DNA of 63,024 nucleotides from Bacteroidota bacterium (GTDB taxonomy: Bacteria; Bacteroidota; Bacteroidia; Chitinophagales; Chitinophagaceae): positions 1-63,024 of the forward strand of contig JAKQJH010000038.1 in the NCBI GenBank assembly GCA_029561255.1. Direction: 5' to 3'. The notes beneath the pieces are model-generated. The model had not been told where the DNA came from. It was given only the letters and a program-made list of their open reading frames with translations, and did not search any database. Below, piece after piece: positions 51,779 through 59,813 of this stretch (position 1 is the stretch's first letter; every line of letters begins with the position of its first letter). Both the position numbers and the translations under genes were made by a program.

Positions 51779-53896
51779 TTACTTCAATAACTGATACACC
51801 AGTAAACTCAGCAAATAAGCCAGTCCGGTCATATAGACCAGCTGTATTGCGGGCCATTTCCAGCTGCGGGTTTCCCTTTTCACTACGGCGAGTGTACTCA
51901 TACACTGCATGGCAAATACATAAAAAATCAGGAGCGATAAACCACTGGCCAGGGTAAAGACCGGTGTGCCGTCTGGACGAACCGCCGCTTTCATTTTTTC
52001 CTTGAGTAATAAACCATCATCATCGGTATCCCCCACACTATATAATGTAGCCATGGTTCCCACAAAAACTTCGCGGGCGGCAAAAGAAGTAACAAGGGCG
52101 ATCCCGATTTTCCAGTCATAGCCCAAAGGAGTAATCGCGGGCTCAATGGATTTTCCGATAATACCGGCAAAAGAACTTTCCAGTTTTTCGGTATGATAGG
52201 CTTTATCCAGTTTGGCAACATCGGCACCGGGCTGTGATTTCAGTTGTTCATATTTAGCGGTGATCTCCTGCATCGTATTGCCCGGACCAAATGAACTCAG
52301 GGCCCAGAGCACCAGGCTGATGATCATGATGATTTTTCCCGCATCCACCACAAAGATCTTTGCCTTGCTGATCATAGTGGGGATCACATTTTTCCAGCGT
52401 GGCGCCCGGTAGGTGGGTAATTCCAGGATGAAGAAACTCTTTTCTTTAATATGGATAAACCATTTGGCGATATAGGATACGATCAACGCCATGACCAGTC
52501 CCAGAAGGTAGAGTCCCATCATCACCAGTCCCTGCAGACTCATAAAGCCGAGTATATAATTTTGCGGTATAACCAATCCTATGAGAATGGTGTAAACAGG
52601 TAAACGGGCTGAACAACTCATTAACGGGGTGATCAAAATGGTGAGTAACCGTTCTTTCCTGTTTTCAATATTCCGGGCGCTCATGATGGCGGGTACGGCG
52701 CAGGCAAATCCACTGATCATCGGCATCACGCTTTTTCCGTTCAGTCCCACACTGCGCATCAGCCGGTCGGAGAGAAAACTGATCCGGGCCATATAACCGC
52801 TGTCTTCGAGTAAAGTGATCAACCCAAACAGGATCATAATCTGGGGCACAAAGACAAAAATCCCACTCAGGCCGGCAATGACTCCATTCAGCAGCAGGTC
52901 AGTCCAACGCGTATCGGGCAAAGCCTGTGACAGGGTTTGGTTTATTTTGGAAAAACCGAGATCGATCCAGTCCATCGGATATTGGGCCAGCCAGAACACG
53001 CTCTGGAAAAGCAGGAACAATACGGCCAGCAGGATCAGGTAACCCCAGCGGCGGTGGAGCAGCAGGTTATCCAGCCGTTCCGTGAAAATTGATTTTTTCA
53101 GTGGATCGGGTTCGGAAACGGCCTGTTGCATGATCTGCCGGATCCGGCTATACCGTTGTACGATTTCTTCGGCCTGGGTCTTGGTGGGATTGAACTGGTG
53201 CCTTGCTTCGATGTTTTCTATCGTATCCTGCATCGGCGCTTTCAGGTCAAATGACTCGTGATTGATCAGGTAATGGATCGCCTTATAATCGCTTAAGGCC
53301 GGAAAATGCTGTTTTATTTCTTCAATCGGGGCTTCTGCCAGGGCTTTATTGTCAATAAAATCCCGGACCGGTGTTTTATATGCCTGTTGAATCGTCAGGG
53401 AGATCGCTCTTTTCAGTTCCACGATTCCCTTGTTTTTTCTTGGATTAACGGCCACTACGGGCACGCCCAGTTCCCGCTCCAGCGTGGGAATGTCAATTTT
53501 GATTCCTTTTTGCCTGGCCAGGTCCATCATGGTAAGCACCACCACCACCGGCACTTTGAGGTCAATGATCTGGGTACAGAAAAGCAGGTTTCTTTTCAGG
53601 TTGCTGGCGTCGGCCACGGCCACCACCACATCGGCTTTGATGTCTTTGTCTTCCCCGATCAGGACTTTATAACTCACCCATTCATCCAGCCGCTTGGGGT
53701 AAAGGCTGTAGGAGCCGGGCAGGTCGATCAATTCAGCTCTGAAACTGCCAAATTCAGCCGTACCGGTTTTCTTGTCCACCGTCACTCCCGGAAAATTGCC
53801 GACCTGCTGATTCAGACCGGTCAGGCAGTTAAATAGCGAACTTTTTCCGCTGTTGGGATTTCCAACCAGGGCGATATGTGGTTTTTTTTGCTCCAT
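51779..53896 (-). CDS. feoB: Ferrous iron transport protein B
   Basis: A 705-residue Fe(II) permease. The N-terminal G domain has G1 GNPNSGKSS (12-20), the G2-region GNFPGVTVDKKTG, G3 DLPGSYSL and G4 NPRKNKG-type sequence in place of NxxD. The membrane part has two Gate motifs and ends in a hydrophobic tail. Most of the C-terminal half shows the usual eight or so helices. It is separated from feoA by 4 kb and four genes. A perfect -7 box lies 28 nt before the ATG. Confidence 0.94.
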   Translation of the reverse strand: MEQKKPHIALVGNPNSGKSSLFNCLTGLNQQVGNFPGVTVDKKTGTAEFGSFRAELIDLPGSYSLYPKRLDEWVSYKVLIGEDKDIKADVVVAVADASNLKRNLLFCTQIIDLKVPVVVVLTMMDLARQKGIKIDIPTLERELGVPVVAVNPRKNKGIVELKRAISLTIQQAYKTPVRDFIDNKALAEAPIEEIKQHFPALSDYKAIHYLINHESFDLKAPMQDTIENIEARHQFNPTKTQAEEIVQRYSRIRQIMQQAVSEPDPLKKSIFTERLDNLLLHRRWGYLILLAVLFLLFQSVFWLAQYPMDWIDLGFSKINQTLSQALPDTRWTDLLLNGVIAGLSGIFVFVPQIMILFGLITLLEDSGYMARISFLSDRLMRSVGLNGKSVMPMISGFACAVPAIMSARNIENRKERLLTILITPLMSCSARLPVYTILIGLVIPQNYILGFMSLQGLVMMGLYLLGLVMALIVSYIAKWFIHIKEKSFFILELPTYRAPRWKNVIPTMISKAKIFVVDAGKIIMIISLVLWALSSFGPGNTMQEITAKYEQLKSQPGADVAKLDKAYHTEKLESSFAGIIGKSIEPAITPLGYDWKIGIALVTSFAAREVFVGTMATLYSVGDTDDDGLLLKEKMKAAVRPDGTPVFTLASGLSLLIFYVFAMQCMSTLAVVKRETRSWKWPAIQLVYMTGLAYLLSLLVYQLLK

Positions 53897-53924
53897 TTAA
53901 ATGACAGGCGTCCTTCAGGGTAGG

Positions 53925-53932
53925 CAAAAGTA
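53925..53932 (-). promoter_or_regulatory. -7 box of feoB
   Basis: On the minus strand TACTTTTG, a perfect TAnnTTTG match, 28 nt from the ATG. I saw no convincing Fur-box palindrome around it. Confidence 0.55.
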
Positions 53933-54041
53933 TTGCGGTAAGGGGAAACAGCCTTACGAAATACGATTTTTAGCAGGGGCAATCCGGAAAAAGATTGACG
54001 GATTTATGGCAATAAACTCGGAAAGAAACAGGCAGGCGCAA

Positions 54042-54049
54042 TACCTTTG
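54042..54049 (+). promoter_or_regulatory. -7 box of the M28 peptidase gene
   Basis: TACCTTTG is a perfect match. The ATG at 54047 falls inside it, so translation must start at the ATG at 54071. Confidence 0.65.
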
Positions 54050-54070
54050 CCACTTATCAATCGATTTATT

Positions 54071-55753
54071 ATGGTTCGCGCTTTTTCAAAATCCCTGATT
54101 GGCCTGCTGGTATTTGTCATGGCCTGCTCGCCCTCCAAAAAAATTAATAAAGAGGAAGTTCAGTTGCTGGATAACCTGAAAGCTCATATTCAGTACCTGT
54201 CTGATGATAAACTGGAGGGTCGCCGTACCGGTAGCGCCGGGGAAAAGCTGGCCATGGAATATATCAGTAATCAGTTCAGCAGTAACGGACTGCTTCCAAA
54301 GGGTACCAGTAATTATTACCAGGCTTTTGAAGTGAATGAAGGAAAACAGATCGATCCGTCCACGGAATTCATCATCAATGGCAGCAAGCTGGAAGCAGGA
54401 AAAGACTATTTCCCTTTTGCCTACAGTGCTACTGGTAAAATGGAAGCCCTCCCTTCTATTGCAGTACAAGAGGCAGACATGCCCTGGTTTGTGGACCTGA
54501 AAGATGCCCTGGAGGAGAACAAGACCAACCCGCATTTTGACCTGGCTAATTATATATATACCAATTCCAAAAAAGCAAAGGAAAAGGGTGCCACAGCGGT
54601 GATTGTTTACAATACAGCTCCCGCAGAGGATAAACTCCTTTTTAACGGAAAGGATAAATCTGAAACCCTGACCATTCCGGTTATTTATATTAAAAAGGAA
54701 GCCGCTGCAAAATACCTGAAAGACCCTTCCGCCACGATCAATGTGAAATTCGCGGTTTCACTCAGTGATAAAAAAAGAACCGGCTATAATGTGGTCGGTT
54801 ACCTGGACAATGGCGCGGCCACCACGGTGGTATTGGGTGCGCACTTCGATCACCTGGGTTATGGAGAAGATGGAAACTCCCGGAACACTACGACTGAACC
54901 TGCAATTCATAATGGCGCGGATGATAATGCCAGCGGAACTGCCGCACTTATCGAATTGTCCAAAAAATTAAAATATTCTTCTTTAAAGAATAATAACTAT
55001 CTCTTTATTGCTTTTTCCGGGGAGGAACTCGGTCTTTACGGATCCAAGTATTTCACCGAACATCCGACCATTGACCTGAAGACCGTAAACTATATGATCA
55101 ATATGGATATGGTGGGCCGGTTGAACGACAGCAGCAAAGTACTGACCATTGGTGGTTATGGCACTTCTCCGACCTGGGAGAAAGTGATCAACAACAATGA
55201 TTTTTTCAAATTGCCCTATAAGACTAATGTACAGCCGCCGTTGGTGATCCGCACCGACAGCAGCGGAACCGGTCCCAGTGATCACACTTCCTTCTATCGG
55301 AAGGACATTCCGGTATTGTTTTATTTTACCGGCCTGCATACCGATTACCATAAACCGTCGGATGATGCGGATAAGATCAACTACGGCGGGGAGCAATTAA
55401 TAGTAAAGCATGTGTTGGGTGTAGTGCAGCAGCTGGACAACCAACCTAAACTCGCTTTTCTCAAAACCCGCGAAGCGCAAACCACTACTTCAGCCCGTTT
55501 CAGTGTATCCATGGGCATCATGCCTGATTATACATGGTCCGGTAATGGGTTGCGTTCTGATGGGGTAAGTGAGGGTAAGCCGGCGCAGAAAGCCGGACTG
55601 AAAGCAGGGGATATTATCCTCCAGATCGGGGAACATAAGATCACCTCAATGGAAAGTTATATGCAGACCCTGGGTAAGTTTAAGAAAGGAGATAAAGCGA
55701 AAGTCATTTACCTCCGCGGGAAAGACACCCTGGAGACCACGGTTGAATTCTAA
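54071..55753 (+). CDS. M28-family metallopeptidase lipoprotein with PDZ domain
   Basis: A 560-residue zinc aminopeptidase. The signal LLVFVMACSPSKK predicts a lipoprotein. The M28 catalytic core (about residues 245-460) has AHFDHLGYG, HNGADDNASGTA, AFSGEELGLYGS, NMDMVGR and a late HTDYHKPSDD for the zinc ligands and catalytic Glu. Before it (about 85-240) is a PA-like inserted domain. A PDZ domain closes the protein (about 480-555, SEGKPAQKAGLKAGDIILQIG). Expected to hydrolyse peptides at the outer or inner membrane. The start at 54071 is set by the -7 box. The next gene follows 15 nt later. Confidence 0.88.
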   Translation: MVRAFSKSLIGLLVFVMACSPSKKINKEEVQLLDNLKAHIQYLSDDKLEGRRTGSAGEKLAMEYISNQFSSNGLLPKGTSNYYQAFEVNEGKQIDPSTEFIINGSKLEAGKDYFPFAYSATGKMEALPSIAVQEADMPWFVDLKDALEENKTNPHFDLANYIYTNSKKAKEKGATAVIVYNTAPAEDKLLFNGKDKSETLTIPVIYIKKEAAAKYLKDPSATINVKFAVSLSDKKRTGYNVVGYLDNGAATTVVLGAHFDHLGYGEDGNSRNTTTEPAIHNGADDNASGTAALIELSKKLKYSSLKNNNYLFIAFSGEELGLYGSKYFTEHPTIDLKTVNYMINMDMVGRLNDSSKVLTIGGYGTSPTWEKVINNNDFFKLPYKTNVQPPLVIRTDSSGTGPSDHTSFYRKDIPVLFYFTGLHTDYHKPSDDADKINYGGEQLIVKHVLGVVQQLDNQPKLAFLKTREAQTTTSARFSVSMGIMPDYTWSGNGLRSDGVSEGKPAQKAGLKAGDIILQIGEHKITSMESYMQTLGKFKKGDKAKVIYLRGKDTLETTVEF

Positions 55754-55768
55754 TCCGTAAATTACAGT

Positions 55769-56212
55769 ATGGCCGAAAAAAACAAACTGGTGTTGGATAC
55801 CAAGGAGCTCATGGAGGGCTTTTTTGAAGACACCCGTTTGCTGGGCGTGATGGCCCCGATCAAGGACTACCAGTTTTGCTGGCACCTGAATAATACGATT
55901 GGCCTCGACTTCCGGATCAACGATATTGAGATCAGGCTGATCAAAAAGAAACGGGATTATTTTTTTACCGTGTACGAGTACCGGGTTCCCACCGGAACCC
56001 TGGAACACTATATTTATAACAACCAGTTCGACGGCGAATACCTCTTGCCCGAATTCAAGCACTTCGATTTTCTCTGGCTGATGAAAGGCGATGAAGTAAA
56101 TGATGACACGTTGCAGGAAACGATCCAGACGATCCGGAGTATTAATAGTGTGCAGCTGGTGACGGAGTTGTCGATTGAGCAGATCAGGAATAAAGAAAAT
56201 CTCGTGTTTTAA
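55769..56212 (+). CDS. IPExxxVDY family protein
   Basis: A 147-residue protein of the Bacteroidota family named for its IPExxxVDY motif; here it reads LPEFKHFDF (positions about 91-99), a conservative variant. The preceding stretch FRINDIEIRLIKKKRDYFFTVYEY is a basic strand region. No function is known. It follows the M28 gene after 15 nt and is probably co-transcribed. Confidence 0.75.
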   Translation: MAEKNKLVLDTKELMEGFFEDTRLLGVMAPIKDYQFCWHLNNTIGLDFRINDIEIRLIKKKRDYFFTVYEYRVPTGTLEHYIYNNQFDGEYLLPEFKHFDFLWLMKGDEVNDDTLQETIQTIRSINSVQLVTELSIEQIRNKENLVF

Positions 56213-56234
56213 TGAGGAACCGGCATAAGTTAGG

Positions 56235-56357
56235 ATGAGTAATGAGTAATCAGTAATGAGTAGCTGATCGCACATAACTATCTTTCTGAACTTCCCGCAT
56301 TGGGAAATGTTCTTTCCGTTTATTCTTTTCCACCTTTACTCATTATTGATTACTCAT
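56235..56357. repeat. Inverted arms of period-7 words (ATGAGTA family), second copy
   Basis: Left arm 56235-56262: ATGAGTA, ATGAGTA, ATCAGTA, ATGAGTA. Right arm 56337-56357: TACTCAT, TATTGAT, TACTCAT. Same words, same inverted layout and similar internal length as at 7344-7508. The right arm ends 20 nt before the pterin dehydratase ATG. Confidence 0.85.
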
Positions 56358-56377
56358 TTTTCAAAACGCTTCATACT

Positions 56378-56608
56378 ATGTGGACTCATACTGACAACAA
56401 ACTCTACTGTAAATTCCAGTTCAGCAACTTCAGCGAAGCTTTTGCTTTTATGACAAGAGTGGCGATTGAGGCGGAGAAGATGGATCATCATCCGCTATGG
56501 ACCAATGTGTGGAACACCGTAGAGATCTGGCTGAGTACGCATGATGCGGGGGATATCGTTACGGAAAAAGACCACTTGCTCGCCGAAAAAATTGATGGAT
56601 TGATTTAA
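56378..56608 (+). CDS. 4a-hydroxytetrahydrobiopterin dehydratase (PCD/DCoH)
   Basis: A 76-residue pterin-4a-carbinolamine dehydratase. The motif [33 protein letters not shown] contains the two His of the pterin-binding site and the catalytic His-Asp region. The ATG at 56300 is inside the repeat spacer; the one at 56378 gives the family's normal start. It recycles the oxidised pterin cofactor of aromatic amino acid hydroxylases, which are not in the window. Confidence 0.93.
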   Translation: MWTHTDNKLYCKFQFSNFSEAFAFMTRVAIEAEKMDHHPLWTNVWNTVEIWLSTHDAGDIVTEKDHLLAEKIDGLI

Positions 56609-56617
56609 TTTAATACT

Positions 56618-56980
56618 ATGAATATAAAAGGGCTGTTGCCGGTATTCGGTTTGGTACTTTTTGCCTGTAATAACGGGGACAATGTGGTTGCTGGCGGGCC
56701 CTGCAGCTATAAAGAAACCATTCATCCGGCGAAACTGATTAAACTCGAAACCACGGACAGCACCTGGTACAATGTATGGCTGGAACTGGAAGCCGGTATC
56801 CAATCTAAGGATAAGAAGGATACATTGTATTCAAGACAATTTAATGGAAGTCTGCTTCATATAGACCAGATAAAAAAAGACAGCATTGCTGTGGGGAATA
56901 CTTATAAGTTCGTGGTACAGGAAATTCTAAGCGGAAATTGTACACCCCGCGTTACTATGTTTCGGTTTGAAAAATTTTAA
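56618..56980 (+). CDS. Small putative lipoprotein, function unknown
   Basis: A 120-residue protein with a lipoprotein signal (MNIKGLLPVFGLVLFACNN). The mature part has two further cysteines (CSYKETIHP and GNCTPRV) that could pair in the periplasm and looks like a small beta-sandwich. I do not recognise the family. It is 9 nt downstream of the dehydratase and 9 nt upstream of ctlX, so it lies in one operon with them. Confidence 0.6.
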   Translation: MNIKGLLPVFGLVLFACNNGDNVVAGGPCSYKETIHPAKLIKLETTDSTWYNVWLELEAGIQSKDKKDTLYSRQFNGSLLHIDQIKKDSIAVGNTYKFVVQEILSGNCTPRVTMFRFEKF

Positions 56981-56989
56981 TTTCATCAT

Positions 56990-57919
56990 TTGCCCATCGC
57001 GTCTACTTTGTTAATGGTGAGGCCGGCTTCGTTTGGCTATAATGACGAAACGGCTGCCAATAATTTCTTCCAGCACCATCCCGGGCTGGACCGTAATACG
57101 CTGCAACAAAAAGCCCTGGCTGAATTTGATGCAATGGTTGATTTGTTGCGCAGTCACGATGTGGAACTGCTGGTGCTGGAAGACAGCAAGGAGCCACCCA
57201 AGCCAGATGCCGTATTTCCCAATAACTGGATCAGTACTTCTCCAGATGGAAAAATATTTATTTATCCCATGTATGCCCCCAACCGGCGTACGGAGAAAAG
57301 GGATGAATTGATTGATCAGATTGTCCGCGAGTATATGGTAACAGATGTACAGGACTGGAGTGAGTTTGAGGCAGAAGGGCGTTTCCTCGAAGGCACAGGG
57401 AGTATGGTCATCGACTATGATCATGAAATGATCTATGCGGCAATTTCGGAGCGTACTAATTTATCGGTCCTGGAGAAATTCGCTTCTGCCAACGGATTTC
57501 AGGCCATTGTATTTCTGGCCACGGATAAAGAAGGTCACCCTATCTATCATACCAATGTGGTGATGGCCCTGGGAGAGAAATTTGCTGTGCTTTGTGAAGA
57601 GGCGATCGAAGAAGAATGGGAACTCATTGCGGTGAAACAGTTACTGGAATCCACAGGTCATACCATTATCCCCATAACCCGTGACCAGCTCTATGCTTTT
57701 GCAGGCAATATGCTTGAGATCAGAAACAAAAAAGGAGAATCGCTGATCGTGCTCAGTCAGACGGCAATGAAAGCATTACGGCCGGACCAGATACAACAGC
57801 TACAGAGTTTTGCAACACTGGTACCCGTTGCCGTCCCCACCATTGAACAGGTCGAAGGCGGCAGTGTACGTTGTATGTTGGCGGAGATCTTTCTGCAGCG
57901 AAAAGTTAAGGAAGGATGA
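56990..57919 (+). CDS. ctlX: Citrulline utilisation hydrolase CtlX-like (arginine-deiminase superfamily)
   Basis: A 309-residue guanidino-group-modifying enzyme. A TTG start is required for the usual N-terminus (ASTLLMVRPASFGYNDET). The catalytic elements are the Asp/His-containing FPNNWIS and EGTGSMV, H in IYHTNVVMAL and the nucleophile Cys in GGSVRCMLAEIF near the end. Members hydrolyse citrulline, arginine or dimethylarginine. The CtlX assignment follows overall similarity of pattern, so the substrate is tentative. The gene overlaps the convergent selD by 14 nt. Confidence 0.78.
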   Translation: MPIASTLLMVRPASFGYNDETAANNFFQHHPGLDRNTLQQKALAEFDAMVDLLRSHDVELLVLEDSKEPPKPDAVFPNNWISTSPDGKIFIYPMYAPNRRTEKRDELIDQIVREYMVTDVQDWSEFEAEGRFLEGTGSMVIDYDHEMIYAAISERTNLSVLEKFASANGFQAIVFLATDKEGHPIYHTNVVMALGEKFAVLCEEAIEEEWELIAVKQLLESTGHTIIPITRDQLYAFAGNMLEIRNKKGESLIVLSQTAMKALRPDQIQQLQSFATLVPVAVPTIEQVEGGSVRCMLAEIFLQRKVKEG

Positions 57920-58967
57920 CCACGGCTTTTTCCCCTTTAGCTTTCATCTGTCCGAGAGGGGTGATGAATCCACCCAGTCCATTCTTTTCAAGTACAGTAA
58001 TCAATTCGTCTTTTGTTTCCGGCGCAATGGCAATCAATAATCCGCCATTGGTTTGCGGATCCGGTAATAATTTAAAAGCTTCCGCCACCGGGGTGCCTTT
58101 TTCAAATTTTACTTTCTCGCCATAGCTGCTCCAGTTGCGGGTGGTGCCATCGGGGAATACGCCCTGGGCGATATACTCTTTCACGCCGGGGATGGCAGGG
58201 ATTTTATCATACCATACTTCGGCGCTGAGTCCGCTGCCCTCGGCCATTTCAATGAGGTGACCCAGGAAGCCGAAGCCGGTGACGTCGGTCATGGCGTGTA
58301 CGCCTTTAATTTTTCCCAACTCCTCCCCTGTTTTATTCAGGGTGGTCATTTGTTTGATGATCACGGCCAGCAGGTCGTCGGTGATTAATCCTCTTTTCTG
58401 TGCGGTCGATAAAATACCTACTCCTAGTGGTTTGGTGAGGAAGAGCAGGTCGCCTTCTTTAGCAGTATTATTTTGTTTCAGGTTTTCAATGGGAAGTATA
58501 CCGGTTACGGCCAGTCCAAAGATTGGTTCCGGAGAATCAATGCTGTGTCCGCCGGCCAGTGGAATACCGGCCTCGAGGCAGATGCTGCGTCCACCTTCCA
58601 CTACTTTCTGTGCCACATCGGCCGGCAATTTATTCACCGGCCATCCAAGAACAGCAATGGCCATCAGGGGTTTGCCGCCCATGGCATAGACATCGCTGAT
58701 GGAATTGGCCGCAGCGATCCGTCCGAATTCAAAGGGATCATCCACGATCGGCATAAAGAAATCCGTGGTCGAGATGATGGCGGTCCCGTTACCGAGATCA
58801 TAAACGGCCGCATCATCCCGGCTGTGATTTCCCACCAATAGTTTATCATTATCAGGGAACGCTACAGAAGTTTTTAAAATTTCATCCAGTACTTTAGGCG
58901 AAATTTTACAACCACAGCCCGCGCCATGGGAGAACTGGGTCAGTCTTACAGGATCCTGCGTCATCAT
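57906..58967 (-). CDS. selD: Selenide, water dikinase
   Basis: A 353-residue SelD that makes selenophosphate. The active site HGAGCGCK supplies C18 and K21, matching Cys17 and Lys20 of the E. coli enzyme, so a Cys-form rather than a selenocysteine-form enzyme. Further motifs are DFFMPIVDDPFEFGRIAAANS and a TDVTGFGFLGH stretch. ATG 58997 would lie upstream of the -7 box, so the MM start at 58967 is used. Together with mnmH, 2.4 kb away on the same strand, it supports selenouridine formation. No selA or selB is in the window. Confidence 0.94.
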   Translation of the reverse strand: MMTQDPVRLTQFSHGAGCGCKISPKVLDEILKTSVAFPDNDKLLVGNHSRDDAAVYDLGNGTAIISTTDFFMPIVDDPFEFGRIAAANSISDVYAMGGKPLMAIAVLGWPVNKLPADVAQKVVEGGRSICLEAGIPLAGGHSIDSPEPIFGLAVTGILPIENLKQNNTAKEGDLLFLTKPLGVGILSTAQKRGLITDDLLAVIIKQMTTLNKTGEELGKIKGVHAMTDVTGFGFLGHLIEMAEGSGLSAEVWYDKIPAIPGVKEYIAQGVFPDGTTRNWSSYGEKVKFEKGTPVAEAFKLLPDPQTNGGLLIAIAPETKDELITVLEKNGLGGFITPLGQMKAKGEKAVVILP

Positions 58968-58984
58968 ATGATTTATTGAGGGAG

Positions 58985-58992
58985 CAAAGTTA
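58985..58992 (-). promoter_or_regulatory. -7 box of selD
   Basis: On the minus strand TAACTTTG, a perfect match, 17 nt before the ATG at 58967. Confidence 0.6.
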
Positions 58993-59021
58993 GTCATTCA
59001 GTGCTGGAATGGAACCGGTTC

Positions 59022-59804
59022 CTATTTCAGCGATTCAAAAATGCGGTCAATCGCCGGTTTGCGGATACTGAAGTGATTCGCGTTTCCGATTTCATTTTTC
59101 CGGATCCAGCAGCCGGTATATTTCCGGCCACTGACTGTATTATAAAAGTTGCGGGTGGAGTACAGCACTTTATTCAGGAACTCAAGTCCGCCTACATAAA
59201 TAGTGATATCCGCCTTCAGGGCTTTGTGATTCTTTGCGTATTGCGCTTCGATCTTATCCAGTTCATTATAGTTGGCCCAGACCGATGGACTGATCGCAAA
59301 ATGTTTATCAAACAGTTTATCCTCCTGTAATAAGGTATATAAGCAAAACAACCCGCCGAAGGAATGTCCGATAAAAGCACGGCCCTTTTTGTTGGGCATA
59401 CTTTTTTCAATTCGGGGAATCAGTTCTTTTTTCATAAACTGATAAAACGTATTCGCATTCCCAAAATTAGCCTCCACATTCTTCGTAATGTCTGATGGAA
59501 TAAAATCCCTTCTTCTCTTTTCCTCCCAATCACCGATATGAGAAATGGCAATGATCACACAGCTGTTGGGTATGGTAGCGGCCCAGGATTTCTCTTTACC
59601 AAATACATAATCCGCAATACCGAGTGAACCATCGGTCATGTATACGTGGTGATACTTCTTTGTATCGGAATAGCCGGCCGGTTTACGAACCGTAATAACA
59701 AACTTGTCTTTTACCTGGGTGGAGTAGACTGTATCAATACGGGTGGTTTGGGACAGGCAGATCGTATGAATCAATAAAAAAACAAGAAGACCGGAAAGCT
59801 TCAT
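59022..59804 (-). CDS. Secreted alpha/beta-hydrolase, putative esterase
   Basis: A 260-residue esterase-type protein with a signal peptide (HTICLSQ). The nucleophile elbow is GHSFGG, with a following AISPSVW typical of the IroE/enterochelin-esterase-like group; the HHVYMTDG stretch and C-terminal NHFSIRKP His complete the pattern. The substrate is unknown (siderophore ester, sugar ester or peptide). The gene starts 9 nt after the stop of the Pro/Val-rich protein, so they are co-transcribed. Confidence 0.8.
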   Translation of the reverse strand: MKLSGLLVFLLIHTICLSQTTRIDTVYSTQVKDKFVITVRKPAGYSDTKKYHHVYMTDGSLGIADYVFGKEKSWAATIPNSCVIIAISHIGDWEEKRRRDFIPSDITKNVEANFGNANTFYQFMKKELIPRIEKSMPNKKGRAFIGHSFGGLFCLYTLLQEDKLFDKHFAISPSVWANYNELDKIEAQYAKNHKALKADITIYVGGLEFLNKVLYSTRNFYNTVSGRKYTGCWIRKNEIGNANHFSIRKPAIDRIFESLK

Positions 59805-59813
59805 GCTATTAAA

